38,919 nt of DNA, from contig CAYSDH010000026.1 of the NCBI GenBank assembly GCA_964429805.1, positions 1 through 38,919 on the forward strand, given 5' to 3'. Position 1 is the first letter of the stretch. Each line of letters opens with the position of its first letter. The notes under the pieces were generated by a model. The model had not been told where the DNA came from. It made no database searches and saw only the letters and a program-made list of their open reading frames with translations. Positions 1-9,471 of the stretch are shown piece after piece. The position numbers were made by a program, and so were the translations under genes. Origin of the DNA: CAYSDH01 sp964429805. GTDB lineage: Bacteria > Bacteroidota > Bacteroidia > Flavobacteriales_D > JABDKJ01.

Positions 1-72
1 ATTTGAAACTTAAACTTTTTTTTTGCCATGGGCTAATGCCCTACGCTACAGAGTTCATAGACCTGAGGACGA

Positions 73-2451
73 TTACTCGCCTCCTTCCACCTCTATCTGC
101 TGAATGATTTCTTCGATAGACAAGGATGACTGTAACCCCGTGTCTTTGTATAACACAGGCACACGGATGGCGCGGAGACCAGTTACCCCTTGGAGGTCCT
201 CAACCATTACAAACTCCTTTTTCTCAGAGGCCAGATATCCCTTTACTCCTAAAAAGTCAATGTACTTTGAGTATTCCTCTTCATCCTCATCGCGAGTATA
301 GACGATAGCTATTTTGCCAGGCACAGTTAATCGTTCTTCAGTTCCTTTAATAAAGGACTTGTCGATGCGCTTTTTAATCACTTCGTATCGGGCATTATAT
401 GAGCCTTCTACATCAAATCTCTTCTCATCCATTCTGAAGTGAATGGCCATAGGCACACTGTATACCAATATCAAACTCGCCACTTCTAGCTCGACAGCAA
501 GGGTTTTTCTAAGCTGATGGAATTCGTTTTCCATATCTGACATGACCATCAATTGCCAAAGTCTGAGATTTTTCAGGTACAGTGCGTTAAACTGAGCACT
601 ATTAGTCAAGGACTGACCGATGTACATGTTAAACTCGACACCGTCAGTCTTATAGCGCTCAAAATAATGCGGAAACATCGCTTGAGCTTCTTGCTGTGCC
701 TTGTCTAAGTTTTCGGCTAGCGCCTTATTTATCTGAAGCACAGACTCATCAAACTTTCGTCTCTCTTCATAACGCATATTAAATGTCTCACTCAAGGAGT
801 CGTGATACGCTGCAATGTGCTCACCTAGCTTTCCTTCAGATGATGAGAGGTGCTTGAATACAAGGTCTACTTCTGAGGCAAGAAACCTCATGATGCTGCT
901 CTCGCTGCCCGCCCTCATCTCTTCAGACACCTCTTGTACACACTGCTCTAGTCTAAACACTAACTCATCATAGATGGGAAGTTTGTCTTGCCTGGCTGCC
1001 ATCTTTAAAATCTTCACGGCTGCACTGAGTTGCGTGTTCAGGTCTTTTTTCACCGCTTCATTTCGCTTTGAGCTGCTGCCCTTTATGTCTAGCTGACCGT
1101 AAAGCGGGTACACTTCTGAGAATACTAAATCCTTAAACACGTGCTTTTTGCCAGTTTCTTCTGCTGTGATAAACTTTACTGCTTCCTCCTGAAACTTCCA
1201 AAATACGGTAGGGTGTATGGTGGTGCATTCTGTTTGAATCACCGCCTCTACCCTATTCATAAATTCTTCGTTATACCGATTTGCTGCCGTCACAATGGTG
1301 GGCATCACATGGTCTAATTTGATTAGAGAGGACTTGTTTAAACGTGATATTTCGCTGGCGCCTAATTCCAAAAACCCGAGAATTCTACCTTCATATACAA
1401 TGGGTACTATGATGTAGCTTTTAATTCTCTTTTTTACAAGATTACTGCTCATGAGCGATTGAGCTGTTCTGTGATACTCTTTCACATCTGAGAGCACAAA
1501 GGCTTCGTTTCTCTCTATCAAGCAGTCTGTGGAAGACTCGCATAAAAGGTCTTTAATAAGCACGCTGTCTTCTTTACCGAGCAAGAGGCGATCTACTCCT
1601 TTGAGGGTTCCTTGTACCAGTGCATCTCCATTGATGCTTACCAATGACACCTTCAAATCTGGTATGTCAAACAACTGACGCAAGTTATTGCGGAACTTCA
1701 TCATGCCATGTTTCCCTCCTTCTAAGAGGTCGTCAGTTACTTTGGCTAGTTGCACATCTGCGGTGACGTCAATGAAACTAAAGAGGCTAAAGCCCGTGAG
1801 TATCCATGAGTCGACTGGGAATTTTTCTTTCCAAACTGTGACGTCACTAAAATTATCCATCAAGTGCTGAAAGTCCGCATCACTAATATCGAGTGAACGC
1901 TCCGTGCGCTTTATGTCCATAAAGTCTGTGTTGATGGTCATGCGATAGTACCTGTCTTTGCCTGTGGTTTGATTTGGAATTCTAATCACATACGGCCTTT
2001 TGACGTGAACGGGCATGTTAAACTGAGTGGCCAAAATAGCCATACAGATTAAGATGTACTGATCATCAAAATTATAGTTGGCGACATCCCAAGAGTAGTC
2101 TGGACCGGCCTCTTCTAGAATCTCAGAAAACCTGGCAGACATAAACATGGGGTTCATTAAAAATGCAGGGTTCGCACATTTAATCTCGTTGTGGGTCAGT
2201 GCATGCGGAAAGATGAAACCAAATAATTTGTCAACTACCTTTCTGTATTTTTCAATTTGAGTCTCATCAATTCCTGAGCGGAGCTCAGGCATGCTGTCTA
2301 TTTCACTCAGAAAAATATTGAGAAGTTCTTCTGACCCATCATTCATCTCGCGGGCGCGAACATGAAGCATGTCAATGAGTTTACCAAAACTCACTTTTTG
2401 GATTACCGGCAATTCTTGCCCACTTAGGTTTACGTTTATTTCTTCTTGCAT
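73..2451 (-). CDS. GAF domain-containing protein
   Basis: A 792-residue protein with no signal peptide and no obvious membrane segment, so probably cytoplasmic. Residues about 245-395 look like a GAF domain, a small-molecule sensor fold: the typical late strands are visible in YIIVPIVYEGRILGFLELGA (346-365). The N-terminal 240 residues and the long, largely helical, charged C-terminal 400 residues match no family I can name. No histidine kinase, GGDEF or HTH output domain is seen, so the signal must pass by protein contact. The gene starts 4 bp after the stop of the HD-PycTM gene and is the last of a minus-strand run that begins with polyphosphate kinase. GAF domains in general bind cyclic nucleotides or other small ligands; a regulatory role beside the HD-PycTM protein is inference. 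The ligand is unknown. Confidence 0.75.
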   Translation of the reverse strand: MQEEINVNLSGQELPVIQKVSFGKLIDMLHVRAREMNDGSEELLNIFLSEIDSMPELRSGIDETQIEKYRKVVDKLFGFIFPHALTHNEIKCANPAFLMNPMFMSARFSEILEEAGPDYSWDVANYNFDDQYILICMAILATQFNMPVHVKRPYVIRIPNQTTGKDRYYRMTINTDFMDIKRTERSLDISDADFQHLMDNFSDVTVWKEKFPVDSWILTGFSLFSFIDVTADVQLAKVTDDLLEGGKHGMMKFRNNLRQLFDIPDLKVSLVSINGDALVQGTLKGVDRLLLGKEDSVLIKDLLCESSTDCLIERNEAFVLSDVKEYHRTAQSLMSSNLVKKRIKSYIIVPIVYEGRILGFLELGASEISRLNKSSLIKLDHVMPTIVTAANRYNEEFMNRVEAVIQTECTTIHPTVFWKFQEEAVKFITAEETGKKHVFKDLVFSEVYPLYGQLDIKGSSSKRNEAVKKDLNTQLSAAVKILKMAARQDKLPIYDELVFRLEQCVQEVSEEMRAGSESSIMRFLASEVDLVFKHLSSSEGKLGEHIAAYHDSLSETFNMRYEERRKFDESVLQINKALAENLDKAQQEAQAMFPHYFERYKTDGVEFNMYIGQSLTNSAQFNALYLKNLRLWQLMVMSDMENEFHQLRKTLAVELEVASLILVYSVPMAIHFRMDEKRFDVEGSYNARYEVIKKRIDKSFIKGTEERLTVPGKIAIVYTRDEDEEEYSKYIDFLGVKGYLASEKKEFVMVEDLQGVTGLRAIRVPVLYKDTGLQSSLSIEEIIQQIEVEGGE

Positions 2452-2455
2452 AAAA

Positions 2456-3631
2456 TCACAAATTCAGCGCTTCGGGTCCGACTGACATCACTTTGAAGAC
2501 GAACTGCGCGATTGATACTATCAGGCCTAGCACGAAAATGACGTAGGCATATCTGAGTAAAACATACTTTTTGTTGAGCACACTTCCCAAGTAGAACAGG
2601 TCTCGCTTGAGTGTGTTGTACAGGTACTCTTTATCCTGCATCATTTCTGACATAGCCCACTCAAACTCATCAATGGGCATGGAGTGAAAATTGCCAAAAA
2701 ATATCAAGTTGCCTTTTCTGTTTTCTACATCAGCCTTGGCCACTTTGCCATGCGTGGTTTTGGGTATTGTAGACAGGGTGGCAATAATTATTGTCACGAT
2801 ACTCACCGCTATAAGACATAGCCCGGGCACAAGTAGAAAGGGGTTATTATCGAGTTTTGGGAATAGTGCCGAGAGAACAATGGAGAGAATGATGGCGTTA
2901 ACTGATATTAGCGTGTTTGCCTTGTCATCAGCCATTCGACTGAGGTTGAGGTGATTTCTCAAGGCCACTCTGAACATGGTCTCTATCCCTTTTTCAGGAA
3001 TGTCCGCCTTCTTTTTCTTAACACCATCCATAAATCTGTTTTCAGTCTTGCTCATCAGTTGATTTAAATTCTGTTGCTTGACTTCACCAAATAATTGGCG
3101 CGCCTCTTGGGTCAAGTACTCGTGGTTCCTCAAAAAAGTGAGACAGGTATTCTGCCACTCTTTTTTAGTCTGCTTATTGTGCTCAAAATTGTTTAGTTCA
3201 TTTTTCAGTTTATTGGAAAACGAACGGTAGTCTTTTGAACCAAGATGAGACATGTCTGCATCTTTCATGATTTTCTCCTCTACCGTCTCCACAATGCGCG
3301 ACATGTCTGTGGCTAAAATGAGTTGCTCAACTCGTGTCACGCGTTCTGCTGAAAGCCCCTGCTCTGTGAAAAACGTTGAGGCTTTTTCGGCTGATCTCTG
3401 CTCATGTCCTTCTCGCCCGTTGAGGTAGTCTATGTCATGAAAAAGTGCCGCCAACTCAAGATCAGTGCGCAACTCCGCGCTTAGTCCAATTTTTGCAGCC
3501 AACAACCGAGCTGAATCCCTGACATGCGCAGCATGGCTCCAATTGTGATACGTCAACACATCGTCCATGCCGATTTCATCAAATCTGGATTTGACAAATG
3601 CTTCTGCCTTGTATATCAGTTCGTAATCCAT
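2456..3631 (-). CDS. HD-domain phosphohydrolase fused to Pycsar-type membrane effector (PycTM) domain
   Basis: A 391-residue two-part protein. Residues about 20-130 form an HD hydrolase domain with candidate metal ligands H33 in HNWSH, H65-D66 in LFHDIDY and D124/D126 in KDADMSH, so a metal-dependent phosphohydrolase acting on a nucleotide or phosphoester is likely. Residues about 219-385 match the Pycsar effector membrane domain: the signature RNHLNLSRMADDKANTLIS (225-243) precedes two adjacent membrane segments (about 242-258 and 265-287), with a third at about 362-382. In Pycsar phage defence PycTM effectors respond to cCMP or cUMP made by a PycC cyclase, but no cyclase is present here. 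HD-PycTM fusions are known in Bacteroidetes. The stop of the upstream phosphoesterase gene overlaps this start as TAATG, suggesting translational coupling. Whether it works in defence or in nucleotide housekeeping is not decided by the sequence. Confidence 0.85.
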   Translation of the reverse strand: MDYELIYKAEAFVKSRFDEIGMDDVLTYHNWSHAAHVRDSARLLAAKIGLSAELRTDLELAALFHDIDYLNGREGHEQRSAEKASTFFTEQGLSAERVTRVEQLILATDMSRIVETVEEKIMKDADMSHLGSKDYRSFSNKLKNELNNFEHNKQTKKEWQNTCLTFLRNHEYLTQEARQLFGEVKQQNLNQLMSKTENRFMDGVKKKKADIPEKGIETMFRVALRNHLNLSRMADDKANTLISVNAIILSIVLSALFPKLDNNPFLLVPGLCLIAVSIVTIIIATLSTIPKTTHGKVAKADVENRKGNLIFFGNFHSMPIDEFEWAMSEMMQDKEYLYNTLKRDLFYLGSVLNKKYVLLRYAYVIFVLGLIVSIAQFVFKVMSVGPEALNL

Positions 3632-6600
3632 TAGAAAAAGAGTGCTGTTCCAACTATGATGGCATCGTTAATATCAGACACCGAGTAGTTAATGTTTATC
3701 ACCTGTACGTTTAAGACGTTAAAATACAAACCGCCTCCATAACTGCGGTGCCAGAGATTGGAGTTTTCTCCCTCTGCCCACACTCTACCGTAATCGAAAT
3801 GAGCTAAGGCTCCAATTCCGATAAACCTGACTTTTTTGTCTGCTTTGCGAAATGCCACACGCACCTCGGCATTATTATAAAAGGCGGTAGAGCCCGAATA
3901 GCGGTTACGCCCAATTCCTCTAAGCTCTTTTTGACCTCCAAGAAACTGTGCTTGATAGAAAGCGAAGTCGCCCCAGTTTCTACCCACGGCAGACCGAAGA
4001 GCAAGCGTGGTTCTGAGCGGCATCCACTGCAGCGGCATGTATGTGGCAAGAGAGCTGTTTACTTGAGTGAAAGACAGGTCTTGATTGGCACTACTGTTTG
4101 TTCTCAGTAAAGTTTTGAAATGTATGCCTCGCCATGGCTCCACCTGAGAGTCTGTACTTCGATACTCGTAGCTCACGCTAGCTCCTAGAAACAGGTCTTC
4201 TTGATCGGGAATAGTGAGTTGATCACCTTGATCTTTTGCCTTTAAATCAATGTACTGCAATCGGGGACCAAATCTCAGCACCGATGCACCAGAGCCTGAT
4301 GAGAATCCGAAATAAGGGTCCACAGTCACTTGCTTGTACCTTACTCTAGTGTCTGCCGTATTGGCCACAAAGAAGGGTTCATTTCCAGTACCTGTGTATC
4401 GAAATACAAAGGGGTTATTAAATTCAAACTTAAGCCCCATGTCTAATGACTTCAGCACACTTTTGGCATCCAACTTCCATAAGAGATTGTATGCATCGGT
4501 GCGCGTAGCTACGTTAGCACCAAAAGTTTGCTTAATCGCATAGGGTGATTTTTTGAAGCCATGTTTGATGTGAGTGGCTTTGAGGCCAACAAAAACACCA
4601 TCATCTGGATTAGACCCGACATAAGGTAAAGGAGTTAGCTTGTTATATTTGAACTCTCTACGTACATACTCCATCCCCTTTTTTTCACTCACTAAAAATG
4701 TCTTTGTCTCATTACCAAAACGAGCAATGTTCTTAGCGCCTTTTCTCTTTTCTGAATCATAAATCAGCGTCTTTTTTCCGCCACCTTTCACCAGTGACTT
4801 GTCATCAAAAAAGTCTTTGTCGTAACCGGCTATAACACGCACCTTAATGCTCTTTTTTGCTTGACCAGAAATGTCATAATGATCCTCTCCACCAAGACCA
4901 TATAACCTTATCTCTTTTGTCTCTCTGCGGTCAAACAGTCGATGAAAATATCGTTCTGACTCTACCTTCTCTCCCTTCTTGTACGGGTAAATACTGACTT
5001 CTACTCGGCCATCTTTGTGGCGAACAACCTCAAAGTAGTCACTTTTTAACTTGCCGACTACATCTACTTTTTTGGCCAATATCTCATAATACTCTTCAGC
5101 CAAATTAGTCAGGTCATCACGTCTATACTTTAGTGTTGAGGCGACAAACGCAGTGTGACTGGTATCAACTTCACTTGCAAAAAGTGCGAGTGCTTTGTCA
5201 ATTTCAGCATCGCTCAAAGCGACTTTAATCTCTTGAGTTATCTCTTTCCAATCCTGCCGATCTAAAGAAGACAGGAATGCTCGATCAAAAAAGCGTGCGT
5301 TATAATTCAAGCCCGCCATGTCTCGAGTTTTCTTATCCCAATTTTGAAATTTGCGTAGCATCCACTTTCTGTTGGCCACTGAAGGAACGATGCCGTCAAA
5401 CTGAAAAAAGGCCTGATCACGATCGCGAGGTATGGGTCTATAGACAGTCCAATCTTCATTTTTAAATGTAGCCCAACGCCACTGATCATCATGTCTGTCC
5501 CAGTCGCCAATCAAGATATCTGTGAGTCGTGACTTGAGCACAAATCGCTCATCAATTATATGATGGTACTTCTCATGAGTCTTTTCAATAGTCTTGGAGT
5601 AAGAGACTACTTTTTCTGAAGCGCCACTTTGCGCAAAATCACTCATATCGCCATCAGGCCTTTCTTCAATAAGGCAAAACGACCCTCCAAAAATGTCTTG
5701 AAAATCTCCTAAAATCAGGTCATCAGGCACAAATACCAACGAAGGGTCTGTACTATAGATGCCAATAGACTTGGCCAAAGAAGGAATGACGATGCTGGCA
5801 TAAGGGTGCGATCCAGCTATCTCATCATAGACAATAGTCTTAGCGGCAGTCTGCCTCAAGTTCTTATCTACCAACAAAGTGGCATCTTTTCTGATTTTAC
5901 GCAGTACATATTGATGACCGTCACCACCCTTCATTCGAAGTGATACGCTTTGCATCCCGCCTCCTTGCTTAATGGGACTCAAACCACCGTGCACAGTGTG
6001 AATGTCTAAATACGGTACCTCGATAGGTGTTGTCCAGAGGTCTCTATTTAGGTCTCCAAAAATTGTTCTTTTAAATTTTCCAGCCGCATATCCAGGCTCA
6101 GGCACAACAACTTGCGTCTGGCCCTCGTAGGAGACAACTGGAACGGCTGGCGAACCACTGTGCTTTATTGTTTTATCGTAGAGGTGCTTCGTAAAAATCC
6201 TCTTGCCTTCTTCATTGATAAACTCCATCCATACCTCTCCTGATTTGAGGTAAGACAAGCGCGAATAGCCTTTTTCCTCTGACCCAAATTCTATCTGCTT
6301 GTTTTTGGCCAAATATGTGCTCTTACTACCAGCCCCTGAGACTATGTGGTGGTTTTGGTTAAACACTTTATACTGCAGATTGTGCTCGTGACCAGCTGCG
6401 TAGACGACATTCTCATATTGCGAAATAGCATAGACTATTTCTCTCTTCATGGCCGCATATTTCGGATGCTGAATATCTTGCCTATCACCAAGTATGGCAC
6501 GATAACCCGGATAAATACTCCCTATCACTGGCAGCGGAATGTACAGCCCTTTAGACACTGCCGTGAGCGGGAACAAGTGCTGCTTTAGTGGAAACTTACC

Positions 6601-7296
6601 GCCATGCTCACCATTGCTATACAGAGGATGATGTCCGACTACTATAACGTTTCTGCGCCTGTACTTTCTGAGTGCGTCTTTGAAAAGGAGCATGAACTGT
6701 TCTGTATTTTGAACTGAACAATCGTCCTTTTCTCCTCGCGGTTTTTCAAAGGTGTGAATCCACCACTGGGTGTCAATTACAATGATGGCAAGATCCTCAG
6801 AGACCTCTATCACTTCTGGCCCCGGACAGGCGCCATCGGGAACAAAACTATCATCGTCATTAAGGTATTTCTCAACGAATTTTTGCTGACGCTTTACGTA
6901 TTTATGCCCGCCATCTTTGCCTTGTTTCCAATCGTGATTACCAGGTATAAAGACTTTTCGTCCTTTGTGTTTTTTGACAATTTCTAGCTGCCCCTCTATT
7001 TTCTTCTCATCATCATACCTGTGCTTGCTCGACTTCTTGTGCATGCCATGGGGGTAGATATTATCTCCAAGAAAAAAGATTGAGGACTCTTCATGTAGCT
7101 CAAGATTCTTTTTGAGGTTTTTGCGCAACTCGACATTAGAGCGAGGATCATCTCCAGCATCTCCAATTAGATAGACTGTATGCAAAACATCCTCTTCAGA
7201 AAACGAAATAGAATCTGAGGAAATGGACTGAAAGGTCTTTTGAGCAACACCGACAGACCAAGAAAAAATAAGGATGAAAAGGAAAATTTTTCGCAT
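3631..7296 (-). CDS. Exported calcineurin-like phosphoesterase / kinase-like / outer-membrane beta-barrel fusion
   Basis: A 1221-residue protein with a signal peptide (about 1-19, ending VGVAQ). Residues 40-330 are a calcineurin-like metallophosphoesterase with all main metal-binding blocks: GDAGDD (45-50), GDNIYPHG (77-84), GNHDW (119-123), GHHPLY (221-226) and GHEHN (302-306). The middle, about 440-640, contains GDWDRHDDQW (597-606) followed by RDRDQAFF (624-631), resembling the catalytic loop and metal-binding loop of FAM20/HipA/PI4K-type atypical kinases. Residues about 890-1221 are a BamA/Omp85-like barrel ending in a terminal phenylalanine, with an LRGIGRNRYSG motif like the family VRGF loop. 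The phosphoesterase part is therefore probably held at the outer membrane, facing periplasm or surface. It lies 27 bp after ppk1 and overlaps the HD-PycTM gene by 1 bp. Substrate unknown; phosphoester or polyP-related substrates are an inference from context. Confidence 0.85.
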   Translation of the reverse strand: MRKIFLFILIFSWSVGVAQKTFQSISSDSISFSEEDVLHTVYLIGDAGDDPRSNVELRKNLKKNLELHEESSIFFLGDNIYPHGMHKKSSKHRYDDEKKIEGQLEIVKKHKGRKVFIPGNHDWKQGKDGGHKYVKRQQKFVEKYLNDDDSFVPDGACPGPEVIEVSEDLAIIVIDTQWWIHTFEKPRGEKDDCSVQNTEQFMLLFKDALRKYRRRNVIVVGHHPLYSNGEHGGKFPLKQHLFPLTAVSKGLYIPLPVIGSIYPGYRAILGDRQDIQHPKYAAMKREIVYAISQYENVVYAAGHEHNLQYKVFNQNHHIVSGAGSKSTYLAKNKQIEFGSEEKGYSRLSYLKSGEVWMEFINEEGKRIFTKHLYDKTIKHSGSPAVPVVSYEGQTQVVVPEPGYAAGKFKRTIFGDLNRDLWTTPIEVPYLDIHTVHGGLSPIKQGGGMQSVSLRMKGGDGHQYVLRKIRKDATLLVDKNLRQTAAKTIVYDEIAGSHPYASIVIPSLAKSIGIYSTDPSLVFVPDDLILGDFQDIFGGSFCLIEERPDGDMSDFAQSGASEKVVSYSKTIEKTHEKYHHIIDERFVLKSRLTDILIGDWDRHDDQWRWATFKNEDWTVYRPIPRDRDQAFFQFDGIVPSVANRKWMLRKFQNWDKKTRDMAGLNYNARFFDRAFLSSLDRQDWKEITQEIKVALSDAEIDKALALFASEVDTSHTAFVASTLKYRRDDLTNLAEEYYEILAKKVDVVGKLKSDYFEVVRHKDGRVEVSIYPYKKGEKVESERYFHRLFDRRETKEIRLYGLGGEDHYDISGQAKKSIKVRVIAGYDKDFFDDKSLVKGGGKKTLIYDSEKRKGAKNIARFGNETKTFLVSEKKGMEYVRREFKYNKLTPLPYVGSNPDDGVFVGLKATHIKHGFKKSPYAIKQTFGANVATRTDAYNLLWKLDAKSVLKSLDMGLKFEFNNPFVFRYTGTGNEPFFVANTADTRVRYKQVTVDPYFGFSSGSGASVLRFGPRLQYIDLKAKDQGDQLTIPDQEDLFLGASVSYEYRSTDSQVEPWRGIHFKTLLRTNSSANQDLSFTQVNSSLATYMPLQWMPLRTTLALRSAVGRNWGDFAFYQAQFLGGQKELRGIGRNRYSGSTAFYNNAEVRVAFRKADKKVRFIGIGALAHFDYGRVWAEGENSNLWHRSYGGGLYFNVLNVQVININYSVSDINDAIIVGTALFF

Positions 7297-7323
7297 CAGG
7301 GCATCGAAGATAACCCAAAGTGA

Positions 7324-9396
7324 TCAGATTTTCTTCTTCAACCAAGCCTGAAAATCAAACTGAGCACGAATAGAGGGCAAGTCATTTTCCACTGGTCTGT
7401 TCTTCAGCTTTTTAGTGATCTCGACTGCCTTGACATTGTCGTTTAATTGTAGCTTCAGACACTTGTTTATCTCCTTTCTGAGACGCTCTTCAAACACCGG
7501 GAAGACTACTTCTATTCTTCTATACAGATTTCGCTCCATCCAATCTGCAGAGCCCATGAACATCTCGTCATGGCCATTGTTATGAAAACAGTAGACACGG
7601 GCATGCTCTAAGTATCTGTCAACTATGCGGACTATGCGAATGTTTTTGACGGGCTTGATGCAGCAAATGGCTCTGATTATCAAGATTATTTCAACTCCTA
7701 TTGCGGCCGCTTTATACAATTCCGAAATCATCTTTCGGTCTTGTATGTTGTTTAACTTCAGTATAATACGCCCCTTTCCTCCATTCTCTACATTCTTTAC
7801 TTCACGGCTTATGAGCTCTTTAAATCGCTTGACCATGTTGATTTGAGAAACCAAGAGTTGGGTGAGTTCTACCGACTCTTTGTCGCCAAAAATCACATCA
7901 AACGTAGCGTCTAACTCTCTCGTAATCAGATCTTCTGATGTAAGTAAGGCATGGTCTGCATAGATGCCTGCAGTCTTTTCGTTGAAGTTTCCGGTGCCCA
8001 AGAATGCGTACTTGATCTTTGTACCATCTGGCCGTTTGCCAATAATCAAGGCTGCCTTGGCGTGCACCTTGAGGTCTAGTGAGCCAAAGCGCACATCTAT
8101 TCCAACCTCTTGCATTCTGGCCGCCCACTTCAGATTGTTTTCTTCATCAAAGCGCGCCTTGGCCTCGACAAAGACCGTTACTTTTTTTCCGTTTCTAGCA
8201 GCCGAAATAAGGGCATTGACAATGTGAGAATCATCTGCCACACGATAGAGGGTAATCTTTACCTCTTCTACAAACGGGTTGAGCGTAGCTTCATTAAAAA
8301 ACCTGAGTATGTAGTCATAACGTTGATAGGGAAAGTGGAGCATGATGTCTTGATCAGCCACCGCGCTAAACACCGAATTATGAACCTGCAATACAGGGTG
8401 TGAAATAGGCCGCTCCTTGGGATACTCAAGGTTTTGGCCTTTGGGGTTGGGCAATTGGAAATGATCAAACATGGAATGGTACTGCCCACCAGGCACCATA
8501 TCGTTTAGATCCAACTTAACTTTCTTCATCAACACGCCAAGCACATATTGACTGATACTTTGGTCATACAGAAATCTAGATGGGATACCAATTTTTCTGT
8601 TGTCCATGTTCTTCTTTATCCGCTCGATGAGACTTCCCGAGAACTCATTTTCTAGATAGAGTTCCGCATCTCGATTTAGCTTGATGCTATGACAACCTTT
8701 TACCACATAGCCTTGAAACACAATAGGGAGAAAGCTTCTCAATATGTCATCTATAAAGGCGTAATAGTGCACATCATCTAGCACAGGCAGCGCGACAAAA
8801 CGACCTAAATGCTGCGTGGGAATGTTGACCACGGCTACTTTCGAGTTGGCCTTGGCATCTTCCAACTCCACGGCATGGTAGAGTCTCTTGTTTTCCAAAA
8901 ACAGCTCTTTGTCTGACTGAGGGTCTAAAAGCACCGGCTGAAGGAAGGACAACATTTGAGTGTAGAAATACTCTTCAATGAACTCTCGATGCTCTTTTCT
9001 GAATTTATGATTTTGATAAATCACAATCCCTTCATTGGCAAGGGCCGGAATGATACTATCGCGGTATATTCTACCGTACTTTTCAGACTGTCTGTAGGTC
9101 TCTTCTAAGATGGCTTTGGTCAACTCCTCAGGGTCTGTAAGTCGCGTCTTCTTTCTTAAACTCTTCTTATCCAGTCGGGCTATTCGCCTGATATTGGCAA
9201 ACCTGACACGATAAAACTCATCCATGTTTGATGAGTAAATGGCAATAAACTTTATGCGCTCGTAAAGGGGAACACTCTCATCTCCAGCCTCCTGGAGTAC
9301 GCGTTCATTAAACGACAACCAACTCAAATCTCTATCAAAGAGGTCGAGGACTTGTTTGTCTGATTTGGCTTGGGTGCTTAGTTGATCTTTATCCAT
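7324..9396 (-). CDS. ppk1: Polyphosphate kinase 1
   Basis: Makes inorganic polyphosphate reversibly from ATP. The 690-residue length is normal for PPK1. The N-terminal domain starts with FDRDLSWLSFNERVL (20-34). The two histidines of the active site are present: H445 in LKVHAKAALI and H598 in DRYLEHARVY; FLGTGNFNEKTA (465-476) and GSADWMERN (615-623) are also standard. ATG at 9396 (MDKDQ) is preferred over the in-frame TTG at 9411. One oddity: the segment after RAICCIKP (575-582) runs straight into VKNIRI, several residues shorter than the usual loop that contains a glycine/serine stretch; this is an in-frame difference, not a frameshift. It heads a run with the phosphoesterase, HD-PycTM and GAF genes, 75 bp after the MFS transporter gene. 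Confidence 0.96.
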   Translation of the reverse strand: MDKDQLSTQAKSDKQVLDLFDRDLSWLSFNERVLQEAGDESVPLYERIKFIAIYSSNMDEFYRVRFANIRRIARLDKKSLRKKTRLTDPEELTKAILEETYRQSEKYGRIYRDSIIPALANEGIVIYQNHKFRKEHREFIEEYFYTQMLSFLQPVLLDPQSDKELFLENKRLYHAVELEDAKANSKVAVVNIPTQHLGRFVALPVLDDVHYYAFIDDILRSFLPIVFQGYVVKGCHSIKLNRDAELYLENEFSGSLIERIKKNMDNRKIGIPSRFLYDQSISQYVLGVLMKKVKLDLNDMVPGGQYHSMFDHFQLPNPKGQNLEYPKERPISHPVLQVHNSVFSAVADQDIMLHFPYQRYDYILRFFNEATLNPFVEEVKITLYRVADDSHIVNALISAARNGKKVTVFVEAKARFDEENNLKWAARMQEVGIDVRFGSLDLKVHAKAALIIGKRPDGTKIKYAFLGTGNFNEKTAGIYADHALLTSEDLITRELDATFDVIFGDKESVELTQLLVSQINMVKRFKELISREVKNVENGGKGRIILKLNNIQDRKMISELYKAAAIGVEIILIIRAICCIKPVKNIRIVRIVDRYLEHARVYCFHNNGHDEMFMGSADWMERNLYRRIEVVFPVFEERLRKEINKCLKLQLNDNVKAVEITKKLKNRPVENDLPSIRAQFDFQAWLKKKI

Positions 9397-9471
9397 CTTA
9401 TGAGGGCGCAAGTTAAACCAGAGTATCTAGATAAACAGACTGATGAGACAATAAATTAATGTTAGTCAAAA

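Noticed and set aside
20..50. GGGC-TAAT-GCCC hairpin near the left edge as a terminator for the GAF gene
   Set aside because: The stem is only 4-5 bp and on the minus strand it is followed by an A-run, not a T-run.
2456..3631. Calling this a complete Pycsar defence system
   Set aside because: No uridylate or cytidylate cyclase gene is present next to the effector-like protein.
3804..4049. Minus-strand 81-codon frame inside the phosphoesterase-barrel gene, and similar short frames elsewhere
   Set aside because: They lie within strong genes in other frames and show no domain, signal or family likeness.
9424..9433. TATCTAGATA palindrome upstream of ppk1
   Set aside because: A 10-bp AT-rich palindrome is too short to support an operator without other copies.
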